DNA of 64,000 nt, taken from contig NC_077241.1 in assembly GCF_947179165.1 (NCBI RefSeq), positions 28,037,746 to 28,101,745 on the forward strand, read 5' to 3'. Every line of letters begins with the position of its first letter. Position 1 is the stretch's first letter. The translations under genes and the position numbers were made by a program. The notes below the pieces were generated by a model. It did no database searches. It was given only the letters and a program-made list of their open reading frames with translations, and was not told the DNA's origin. Origin of the DNA: Solanum dulcamara (Eukaryota; Streptophyta; Magnoliopsida; Solanales; Solanaceae). Positions 22,951-33,750 of this stretch are shown in pieces.

Positions 22951-25900
22951 TGTCACGACCCAACCCCATAGGCCGCGACTGGGGTCCGACCTGGACCCTA
23001 TTATGCGTGTTTATCAGCTACACTTAAGTTGAACCGTGTGTGATGTGTTACTATACACAAAAACTTCAATAGTTTAAAACTTTTTCATGTACCTGTAGCC
23101 TCTTTCATTCGTATCGTATCATGAAAGGGCATGCGTCGATGAGGCTGCCACAACATAACAAAATATTTACAACATGCCATATAGGCATCGTCGAAACAAA
23201 CTTATAAACAACCCACATTCAAATTCTACAGTCCTCTAGGAATAGCAATAGTAACATATGGCGGGACAAGTCCCTCGCCGTACCTCTGAATGTACAAACA
23301 TATACATTAAGTGACCAGCATCAAAATTTAGGCTCCAGAATAGTGAACCACTTCTGACACAGCTGAGAGGAACTTCTATGCTGATGGATCTCCAGAATAA
23401 ACATCTGTACCTACGGGCATGAAACCCAACCCCCCCGAGAAAAGGGGGGTTAGTACGATATATGTACTGAGTATGTAAAGCATAACATATCGTAACTGAA
23501 ACCATAACTGAAATAGGGATGCAGGGGACAAGTATACCAATTAACAAATTGCTGTACCTGCACCTTAGGACACGTAATCCTATATACAATCAAATACTGT
23601 GCCCGCCCCTCTAGTGAACTTGGTGTTATAATCATATTCTCATATTCACATATCATCGTATCATCATGCATTTCATTTTATCATATCATCATATACGGTA
23701 TCACATCATTGTATACGATTTAATCTTACCACGTATGTCATCGTATCACATCCGGTTTACTATGGGGTTTGGGGTCACAATGTATCACTCTAATCTCATA
23801 TGCATGCCTACATAAAGTATCCGGCCCTTTAGTGAGGGACTCGGTGAATGGAGTGGTGTACGTCTATAGCATACCATCATAATATACATACATACCCGGC
23901 CCTCTAAGGAGGGACTCGGTGGTGCCTTCCTTATTTCGCCACATATACTATCATATTACAGCCAGCCTGGGACTCGGTGAATAATCGTATCGTCATAACA
24001 TATAACATATATCACACCTCACGTACGGCATCGTCTCCTCGTGCGTGGAACCATACACATCCGGCCCAAGACGCGGTGAAAGAAGTAGTAAAGCTGCGCC
24101 CGACAGAATATCTGGCCCATCGTGGGACACGAAAAAAGAAGGGTTACAGTATGCACGAGTAGAGTAATAAGAAACTATATGCAACTAAGTCACCCTCTGA
24201 GACTCAATGAAACACTCAAGTGAATCGTCACCAGAAGACTAGGAAGGTCCTTATTCGAAGTTCCCTTTAGATGTCATTAGGAGTTACATCAATTGGGGCC
24301 TCAGGAATCACAGACATGCATCAAGACAATGCCACCTAGCTTATGCAATCAGAAACATGGTTTATGCAATCAAAGACACGATTATGCAATCAGAGACACA
24401 GTTATGCAATCAGAGACATAGTTATCTATTCAATGACTCAACTTATGCAATCAGACGCATTTACCATTTTAGAGCCTTTAAAAAGAGAGGAGCTGGTACC
24501 TCCTCTTACTATTCATTATATAGAAGGCTCGAGAATAGTAGTTTGACTACTTTCAAACTCTGAATGTTAAGGAGTGATTACAAGTTACGAGTTACACTTA
24601 GAGCTCGTAAATGGAATTACCTCTAAACCTACATCATATACCATTTCATGTAAAATCAAGCCATTCCAAAGGAAAGGAGAAATGGGCCTTACATGTACTA
24701 ATTTTCATTACATAGAAGACTTAAAGGCAATAACTCATCTATTGCAGAGGTTCTAATATCCAGAAGTAAATGAGAGTCTCGACTCATACTCAGGGCTTTA
24801 CGAATGGATTGAATCCCAAATATCATATACATATCATTTATAGCCTATATCTAATACATGCCAAAACAAAAGAAGAATAGCTCTACATATGTATTCCAAA
24901 ATCACGCCAAAGGAAAGCTTCACATACCTTGTATGGACTTCTCTTAATCACGTCCACATCGTTGTCCTCGAAACCTATTTAACATGGAAGTAATGTAAGT
25001 ATTAACAACCTTGGACTTTTCAGCAACTTATACTACCCACGAGTATTCATAACATTCATCCCTTCTCTTGCCTTCTCGACTAGTTCCTTAACTAGTTAAG
25101 ATGTTAACGGAAATCGGGCAGCACCTCTCCTATAATGTGCCCTATCCGAATTCCCAACCATGTCCTTAGCACCTGCAGCCAACCAAAAATGCAACCATAA
25201 GACCATACATATACATATTACGACAAAATTACTCAATATAAACCCCTAACAATTCACTCGAAACTAAGATACCAAAACTAGAGTTTTTAATCTTTCTTTC
25301 GTGAATTCTTTAATTGCAAAAGTGGAGGGTCATGTGGATAAAACCATCAGCTACCCCACCTCATTTAGAGAACTTTTAGACACTGCAGCACGCCACAACA
25401 TAACCAGCAGCAGCCCCTACGCGTACAACACCTTATTTCGACAACAACTTAACTATAGCGATTCCAAATTCGTTTATTTCGAACGCCAAACTTTTCAAAC
25501 CTTTTGCCCAACTCCAAGAAGATTCTAAGGTGTGTAATACACCCTAATTTAACCTCATAAACTTCAAATTAGAGGGGAATAACTTACCTTTCCCGAAATT
25601 GGCTAGAACTTGCCGAAATCGCGCCTCAGAACTTTTTTTTCAGCATGCTGTAACGTCGTGGCAGCTTGCTGTCCGTTTTTTTTCAGCACCAAACTCTAAT
25701 TTTATACTACTAATACTTCCATATCATCGTGGTATACGCTAAATAATTAATTTATGAAACGAAATTGGGACTTACCTTATTTTTCTCCCAAAGCCGTCAC
25801 CCTTTTCTCTCTTAGCTTAGGGTTTGTTTTTAACTTCCTTTGCTGAAGATTTTTTGATAAGGAACTGACCCTATGAGTCATTTAACATGTATGTAAGGTC

Positions 25901-26443
25901 AGCCTTGGAGGTGACACGTGTCATCCCCTTAGGGTGACATGTGTCAAGCCATGATTGACCACCGTGTCATGCTGCCAATTAGGGGCTGCCACGTGGCAGC
26001 GGAGTCCATCTCCCCCAACCGGCTGCATCACCTACTTGACCCTAAGTAGGTGCATCACCTGCTTTCTTGAGGTGCTGCCACGTGTCGCTCCTCCATTGGC
26101 TGCCACGCGTCATCTTTTTCCCTTCCTCGCGGGTTCGTAATCTCGTCTTATTTTAGGAGCCTATGTAATCCATGCTACGTAAGCTTGGTATGTACTTAAG
26201 CAACTCAAGTGTATAATACATCTAAATTAGTAGCTTACGTAGGTAAATCGAGTCCTACGACTCATTACTTGGCCTCCAATTCGTTTCGGATTGTTATGAC
26301 TCCATTTCCAACCTTCCTTCTCACGGGGTATCACAATCTTCTTTCCTTAGAGTTGTTTGATAGTGTCGTAGCTTAAGTAGCTCACATACTAGCTTCTAAG
26401 TAACTTAAGGAACCTTCCGAGTTCAAAGATGTGGGGTGTAACA
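22951..26443 (-). repeat. Element C 5' LTR (3.49 kb)
   Basis: It is collinear with 16310-19783 over its whole length and includes the minisatellite (24341-24460), the ACCGAGTCCC array (about 23610-24210, inverted), the CTGCCACGTGGCAG palindrome (25987-26000) and the TGTTACACC terminus at 26443. It is followed by TTTAC, the right TSD. Confidence 0.9.
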
Positions 26444-27597
26444 TTTACAATCTATTAAATAAAAGTGTAAGATGGTTCGAGACAGAATTGATAAGATATA
26501 ATAGGTATCAAGGACAAAGCCCTAGTGGTGCCCTGACCTCGACCGAAGGAGGTAAGCTTCTAGTATAGAGACACTAAAGTATTTTCTAAATGGCTCTACG
26601 TATCTACACCTGTTTGTGTAAGCATTACAGTATGATGTGTGGTAATAAAACAAGAAAGAAGCTTTGAGTAAAAGAGCAAGATAGCATACCTAAGGTGTTA
26701 CAAGTTGAATTAAGAGGAGTTGTATAATGGCTTAAATGAAGATTAGCATCAGAGGCTTGATAGCCTGTTACGGAGGATGGGAATCCCGACTCGGAAGTGG
26801 AAAGCCGTTAATATGTGTTTAGTACGAGCAGACCTCATATTCTAAGGAACTGGGAGTTCATACGGGCAATGGTATATGGGTTGACAAAATCAACCTATTC
26901 CCCTCCAGTTAGGAAGGCATATTCAACTGAGGGTTATGCGAGATGACATAGTAGGGAAACAATAAGATTTCACAGAGTCCCACATCTATCATTTCTGAAG
27001 GGATTGAGGAACACAGATGTATCTTAGTACGATATTTTTCCCTTTGATAAATGGGTAGTCCCAGAAGGGATCCAGTAAATTATTGATGAAGTAAAGCTTA
27101 TTCAAGAATAAGATATCGATTAGCAGCCTAGAGTCGACAAGAAGGGGATACATTGATCCTTCGCAGGGCATTTTTAGAATAGATAAAGCTGCCTATGAGT
27201 GGGATATACCGTCCGATTTGAAACAATACATTCAGTTCTCACAGGTCAATGCTCTGCAAGAATGTGAACGACGCTCCCAGAATATTTCTCATGGAGGAGG
27301 TCCATGTAATAGGGAGTTAAACAGGTTGCGAAATAAGGACATAGCTTCTTTCAAGGTACTGTGGCGGGATAAGAATCGTGAAGACATAAACTAGGAGGTT
27401 GAAAAGGACATGAAACACTGGTATCCGTACCTATTCCCGATGTCTACAGATAGCCCCCAATCTTGGAACTCGTATATTAATTACTTGGATGAAAATGTAT
27501 GTTATTCCAGTAGAAAGGAATCTCCCTATGATCCGTATAAAGTCTTAAGGGAAGTTTTATTCAACATTCGGGGTGAATGTTCTAAAGGGGGGAAGGA
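26444..27597 (+). pseudogene. Element D internal region 1, 3' part with integrase pseudogene
   Basis: The sequence resumes D's internal region after element C. From about 26740, HQRLDSLLRRMGIPTRKWKA (family HQRPGGLLQ...IPxWKWE) leads into catalytic-core pieces (GNNKISQSPTSIISEG near 26950-27000, equivalent to LHGVPxSIISDRG). It then gives RRGYIDPSQGIFRIDKAA near 27140-27195 and LRNKDIASFKVLWRDKNRED near 27330-27390, with a long open stretch 27410-27637 running past the PPT into LTR2. Frameshifts and stops occur throughout. No RT or RNase H was seen. Homologous to 32600-33750 and to element C's integrase. Confidence 0.75.
27584..27597 (+). other. Element D polypurine tract 1
   Basis: AAAGGGGGGAAGGA directly precedes the TGTTACACCCC start of LTR2. 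Confidence 0.85.
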
Positions 27598-30359
27598 TGT
27601 TACACCCCGCACTCTTGAGCTCAGAACATCTTCTTAAGTTCCTTAGACACTATCATGTGAGCTGGATAAGCTACGACACTATCAAACAACTCTAAGGAAA
27701 GAAGATTGTGATACCTCGCGAGAAGTGAGGTTGGAGATAGAGTCATAAGAATCTGGAAAGAGTTGGAGGCTAAGAAATGAGTCGTAGGACTCAATTTACC
27801 TACGTAAGACACTAAGTGCGGATTACATAGGCTCTTAAAGTGAGACGAAATTACGAACCCGCGAGGAACGGAAAAAGACGACGCGTGGCAGCCAATGGAG
27901 GAGCGACACGTGGCAGCACCTCAAGTAAGCAGGTGATGCACCTACTTAGGGTCAAGTAGGTGATGCATCTGCTTGGGGGAGGTGGACCCCGCTGCCACGT
28001 GGCATCCCCTATTTGGCAGCATGACATGATGGTCAATCATGGGTTGACACGTGTCATCCTAAGGGGCTGACACGTGTCACCACCTAGGGCCACCTAAATA
28101 TATGTATATATGACTAATGGCTTCAGTTCTGATCCAAAAAAATCAGCAGGAACAAAGGAAAACAAACCGTAGGGCTAAGGACCAAAATTGCGATGGCTTG
28201 GGAGAAAAATAAGGTAAGTACCGATTTCGTTCTGTATATTAATTATATAGGGTATAATAAGATGATATGGAAGTATTAGTAGAGTAAAATTAGAGTTTGG
28301 TGCAGCCAAAAAACGGACAGCAAGCTTCCATGACGATTCAGTACGTTAAAAGAAATTCCGAGGCGCGATTTCGGCGAGTTCTAGCCAATTTCGGGAAAGG
28401 TAAGTTCTTCCCCTCTAATTTGAAGTTTATGAGGTTAAATTAGGGTGTATTACACACCTTAGGGGCTTCTGGAAGTTGGTGAAAAGGTTTGAAAAGTTCA
28501 GCGTTCGGAATAAACTAAATTGGAGTCGCTAGAAGTGAATTGTTGTTGAAATAAGGTGTTGTGCGCGTGGGGGCTTCTGCTGGTTGTGTTTTGGCGTGTT
28601 GAAGGGTCTAAAAGTTCTCTATATGAGGTGGTGGATCTGCTGGTTGCATCTACACGACCCTCCGCTTTGCAATTAAAGAATTCGCGAAAGACAGATTAAT
28701 ACTTGCTGAAAAATCCAAGGTTGTTAATACTTGCATTACTTCCATGTTAAATAGGTTTCGAGGACAACAATGTGGACGTGATTAAGAGAAGTCCATACAA
28801 GGTATGTGAAGCTTTCTTTTGGCGTGTTTTTGGAATAAATATGTACAGCTATTCATCTTTTCTTTTGGCATGTCCTAGACATAGGCTATAAATGATATGT
28901 ATGTGATATCTGGGGATTCAATCGATTCGTAAAGCCCTGAGTCATTTCCTTTAAGTCTTCTATGTGATGAAAAGTAGTACATGTAAAGTCCATCACTTCT
29001 TTCCTTTGGAATGTCTTGATTTTAAGTGAAATGGTAAATGATATAGGTTTAGAGGTAATTCAATTTATGAGCTTTGAGTGTAACTAGTGACTTGTAGTCA
29101 CTCCTGAACATTAAGAGTCTGAAAGTAGTCAAACTACTATCCTCGAGCCTGCTATATAATGAATAGTAAGTGGAGGTACCAGCTCCTCTTTTTAGAGGCT
29201 CTGAAATGATAAATGTCGTTGATTGCATGAGTTGAGTCTTTGACTAGATAAATTGTGTTTTTGATTGCATAGACTATATTTCTGATTGCATAAATTGTGT
29301 GGCATTATTCTGATGCATGTTTGTGATCCCTGAATCCCCAAATGATGTAATCCCTAATGACATCTAAAGGGATACTTCAGATAAGTACCTTCCTAGTCTT
29401 CAGGTGATGGTTCACTTGACAGTTTCATCGAGTCTTAGATAATGACTTAGTTGCATATGGTTTCTCACTACTCTGCTCGTGTATATTGTAACCCATCCTT
29501 TCTCGAGTCCCACGATGGGCTGAGAACGTTATCGTGCATAGTTCTACTACTTCTTTCACCGCGTCCCGGGACGGATGTGTATAGTTTCACGAACGAGAAG
29601 ACGATGTCGTACGCGAGGTGTGATATATGTTATATGTTATGATGATATGATTATTCACCGAGTCCCGGGACGGCTGTAATGTGACAGTATATGTGGCAGA
29701 ATAAGGAAGGAATACCAAGTCCCTCCTTAGAGGGTCGGGTATGGTATGTATATTATAATGGTACGCTATAGACGTACACCACTCCATTCACCGAGTCCCT
29801 CACTAAAGGGCCTGATACTTTATGTAGGCATGTATATGATATTAGAGTGATACATTGTGACCCCTTTTCTCAGGGGGGCTGCATTTCATGCCTGCAGGTA
29901 CAGATGTTCTTGTTGGAGATCTGCTAGCTTTTGGTTTCCACTTAGCTATGTTAAACGTGCTTTGCTATTCTGGAGCCTTACTATTGATGCTGGTCATTGA
30001 TGTATATGTTTATTTATTCAGGGGTACGACGGGGGCCCTATCCAGCCATATGATATAGTTATTACTCTTAGAGGTTTGTAGACATGTGTATGTTGGTTAT
30101 TTGTAAGTTTGATTCAGTTGCGCTCATACGACGTATTGCAAAAGTTTTTATGGTGTGGCAGCCTTGTCGGCTCGCATGCCCTGTCCTGTTATGATACTGG
30201 TGCATGAGACTACAGGTTTAGGAAAAAGAAGTTTTTGACCCATTGGGGTTCATGTATGGTATCACATCACACACGGTTCAACGTAAGTGTAGCTAATAGA
30301 TACGCATAAGGGGGTCCAGGTCGGACCCCAGTCGCGGCCTACGGGGTTGGGTCGTGACA
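27598..30359 (+). repeat. Element D LTR2, shared middle LTR with three deletions
   Basis: It starts TGTTACACCCCGC and ends GGGTTGGGTCGTGACA with an intact PBS four bases on. It is 2.76 kb against 3.37 kb for LTR3. Three gaps explain this: about 60 bp at 27813 (CACTAAGT joined to GCGGATT), about 260 bp at 28698 (GATTAA joined to TTGCTGAAAAATCC with a short TAC filler), and about 325 bp at 29865 (GTGACCCC joined to TTTTCTC, between two TGACCCC copies). The last gap removes part of the ACCGAGTCCC array. Confidence 0.87.
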
Positions 30360-30363
30360 GAAG

Positions 30364-30375
30364 TGGTATCAGAGC
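30364..30375 (+). other. Element D primer binding site 2 (tRNA-iMet)
   Basis: TGGTATCAGAGC is an exact match to the canonical plant gypsy PBS, four bases after LTR2. The matching site after LTR1 is deleted. Confidence 0.9.
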
Positions 30376-32599
30376 AGGTCGTCCTTGGAATGTGTACAGA
30401 CCGTGTCTAGTAGAGTCTTTTCTATCGGTGTGTTGTGCACCATATCTATAGATAGGAGGCTACAGGACATTTAAGATGTTACTTTCCTTCATATCTAAGA
30501 TCGTGCGATAGAGCCGAGTCATAGGAAATGAAATTCCTCATACTAACGTATGATTTTAATAGGAAGACAACGCCGATAGAAGAAAGTAACTGACAATATT
30601 GGATGTTACGAAGAACATAGGTAAGCAAAGGCACAAAGGATCTATGTCAGGTAAGGTATTGAAATGCGATTGACATATATAATTGAAAAGTAAAAGGAAA
30701 GGTAAACAAGAAAGTGTAACAGGTGCAGCTCGAGAGGACATAATAGGTTAGTCCATTTCCATACTGTTAATTATGGGCGCCCTGTGTGGCTGCAAGATGA
30801 GATGATATGACTACATATGTGTGCCCTATGTGGCTGAGATGTTATACAATATGAAGGTATATATGTGTACCCTATGAGGCATTGTTGGTATTTTCTGCGT
30901 GCAGGTGTTGAGATAGTGAAAAATATAGAGGAAACTCTACCCAAATTTTCGTAGAAATAAAAAGAGAATGAGATATAAGGCTATAGTATTTCTGGGAAGG
31001 TTGTGCTCACAACAATGATGAGATTTGACAGCAAGTATGGCTGACCTCGAAAAATAAGTTAATTGCTGGGTTACTGGCAATAGAAACTAGGAGGTCGATA
31101 TTGATATAGTAGAACGAAGTTGGAAAATAGCTATAAGCCAAGAAAGATGACTTAGAGAAGACTGATTGATCGGGATAAAATGATATGGCGAGGCATCTCC
31201 TGAATTGATACATAGGGATAAATTATGACAAGGTATAGTTAAAGGAAGTAACAATATGATTAAGACAAAAGTATGAGGGATAAAGCATTGTGACGGATAT
31301 GAAATGTTAATAACACAGCTTGCGAAACATTAAGGATAATACTAAATAAGAAGGGTGAGTATCCCATAGTAAGAATCGTTAAGAAAGTCAAGCAGTGTTA
31401 TACTATGGGACTGGTCACGAACGGGGTACCAGGTGAATATAACAAACACCGTTATGAGAATAAGTAAAGGGTAATATGGAATTCCTTACGCCCAACAAAA
31501 AATGGAAATGAGTTGAAGGAATAACACAGAAGTTCTAATAGAGGCACTCAAGATAGATGCGATTAATTAAGTATAAGTATCGAACAAAAAGAGAAATAGA
31601 CAGTTACGAACTGGAGGTATAGTACGATGAAAAAGTATTAAGACAAGGCCACTACTACCACGAAGTTGACATGGTTTTAAGTAGGATTAGAAACGAGCCT
31701 TAAGCACACGACAAAGATGCAAGCTCAGGAGGCGTAATGAAGTATGGTGTACACGTGACTCCACTCTAATGATTAGTGGTATCTACTAGAATAAAGTTAG
31801 TATACTGACAAAGCTCGAAACATGAGTCATTAAAGTATAAGTACACTCGAGTAGGGAATTTGCACCAATTATGAGCCCTCACTAATTACTGATTGGGAAT
31901 GGAATGTGGCTTTGAATGCACTGCTACATTACGGATATTACTCGAGTATTAATCGCGAGATGAGATTTTATATGATATATTGCGAATACTAAAAAACCCT
32001 ACGGGTATGCTAGGGTTTCCTAGAAAGGCAACCTAACGTATGGATGATTAAACAAAAAAATGTAGATATGGTGCAGCATGTTAAATATGTTGGAGTGGAA
32101 TCATTCGCATGTGAATGGCTGAAAATAAATAGAGGATGACGTGGATACACCTTAAAAGGGGGGAAGTAGACAACAGAAGTACAAGCGTAAAAGAAAATCG
32201 CCTGATGCTATCGTATGTAAATAGGAACGCTTAAACGTCAAACAAGACCCCATAAGGGATGGACGTGATCATAGCCGCACTGATGCACCGAATTCCATCA
32301 AAACTCCAAAGTTAAGCATGCTCGGGTGAGAGTAGCACTGGGGTGGGTGAACCCCTGGGAAGTGAGAAAGAGAACAAAACAAGTATGACAAAAAGAGATT
32401 ATAAAAGCAAGTTAGTACAACGACACATATAGAACAGAGTAAGCCAAGAGTAGAAAAGATTATGACTGAAATACAATGCACCTCGTGAAAATGGCACAAG
32501 AATAGTTGTGCAGCTCACGAATATTGGCATACTAAGAGCGAGGTCAAATGATTACTCGATAAAAGAAAGTCAGTAATAGCGATGTGATTTCCATATTTA
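30376..32599 (+). mobile_element. Element D internal region 2, 5' part
   Basis: This is leader and AG-rich non-coding sequence homologous to 14162-16309 and to C's 22930-21010 inverted. It has no sense coding domain. An AAAAGGGGGGAAG tract lies at 32155-32167, about 95 bp before the 5S-like module. The CATATTTAGAATC stretch near 32593-32605 is the empty-site counterpart of the C insertion. Confidence 0.75.
32261..32363 (+). pseudogene. 5S rRNA-derived module, copy 3 (D internal 2)
   Basis: It starts GGACGTGATCATAGCC and ends CCCTGGGAAGT. It is collinear with copy 1 and with 5S nucleotides 1 to about 103, and keeps AAGTTAAGCATGCTCGGG and GAGAGTAGCACTGGGG. Box C is slightly altered (GGGTGAACCCC). 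Like the other copies it lacks the 5S 3' end. No TTTT terminator-like run follows until about 32611. Confidence 0.85.
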
Positions 32600-33736
32600 G
32601 AATCTTTTAAAGAAAAGCGTAAGATGGTTCGAGAAAGAATTGTTAAGATATAATCGGTATCAAGGACAAAGTCCTAGCGGAGCCCTAACCTCAACCGAAG
32701 GAGGTATGCCGATAGTATAGAGATACTAAAGTATTTTCTAAATGGCTCTACGTATCTACACATGTTTGTGTAAGGATTACAGTATAATGTGTTGTAATAA
32801 AACAAGAAAGAAGCTCTGAGTAAAAGAGCAAGATAACATACCTAAGGTGTTATAAGTTGAATTAAGAGGAGTTATATAATGGCTTAAACGAAGATGAGCA
32901 TCAGAGGATTGATAGCATGTTACGGAGGATGGGAATCCTGACTCGGAAGTGGAAAGCAGTTAATATGTGTTTAGTACGAGCAGACCTCATATTATAAGGA
33001 ACTAGGAGTTCATACGGGCTATGGTAGATGGGCTGACAAAATAAACCTGTTCCCCTCCAGTTAGGAAGGCATATTCAACTGAGGGTTATGCGAGATGACA
33101 TAGTAGGGAAACAATAAGATTTCACAGAGTCCGACATCTATCATTTCAGAAGGGATTGAGGAACACAGATGTATCTTAGTATGACATTTTGCCCTTTGAT
33201 TAATGGACAGGCCCAGAAGGGATCCAATAAATTATTGATGAATTAAAGCTTATTCAAGAACAAGATATCGATTAGCAGCCTAGAGTCGACAAGAAGGGGA
33301 TACATTGATCCTTCACAGGGCATTTTTAGAATAGATAAAGCTGCCTATGAGTGGGACATACCGTCCGATTTGAAATAATACATTCAGTTCTCACAGGTCA
33401 ATGCTCTGCAAGAATGTGAATGACACTCCCAAAATATTTCCCGTGGAGGAGGTCCACATAACAGGAAGTTAAACAGGTTGCGAAATAAGGACATAGTTTC
33501 TGTCAAGGTACTCTAGCGGGATAAGAATCGTGAAGACATAAACTAGGAGGTTGAAAAGGACATGAAACATAGGTATCCGTACCTATTCCCAATGTCTACA
33601 GATATCCCCCAGTCTTGGAACTCGTATATTAATTACTTGGATGAAAATGTATGTCATTCCAGTAGAAAGGAATCTCCCTATGATCCGTATAAAGTCTTAA
33701 GGGAAGTTTTATTCAACATTCGGGGGCGAATGTTCT
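32600..33736 (+). pseudogene. Element D internal region 2: integrase pseudogene
   Basis: The same integrase series as in region 1: HQRIDSMLRRMGILTRKWKA near 32900-32960, catalytic-core fragments to about 33180, an STRRGYIDPSQGIF-like segment near 33285-33325, LRNKDIVSVKVL near 33480-33515 and a DMKHRYPYLFPM-type end near 33560-33590. Substitutions differ from region 1 (for example a stop in place of Trp after KVL), so the two copies have decayed separately. The function is that of a retrotransposon integrase, but the copy is dead. Confidence 0.75.
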
Positions 33737-33750
33737 AAAGGGGGGAAGGA
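33737..33750 (+). other. Element D polypurine tract 2
   Basis: AAAGGGGGGAAGGA abuts LTR3, whose terminus has mutated to TATTATACCCC. Confidence 0.85.

Larger units (their letters stand above)
16310..26443 (-). mobile_element. Element C: complete 10.1-kb non-autonomous LTR element, inverted within D
   Basis: Read on the minus strand it starts TGTTACACC (26443) and ends GTCGTGACA (16310). It is flanked by TTTAG (16305-16309) and TTTAC (26444-26448); the empty site in D's second internal region reads CATATTTAGAATC. Order on the minus strand: 5' LTR 26443-22951, PBS 22946-22935, leader, 5S-like module 21332-21231, integrase remnants, PPT 19797-19784, 3' LTR 19783-16310. The LTRs differ at about 6 of the first 165 compared positions, fewer than A's LTRs, in line with its deeper nesting. 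Confidence 0.9.

Noticed and set aside
30364..30375. tRNA gene at the TGGTATCAGAGC sites
   Set aside because: Only the 12 nt complementary to the tRNA 3' end are present, directly after LTRs. These are primer binding sites.
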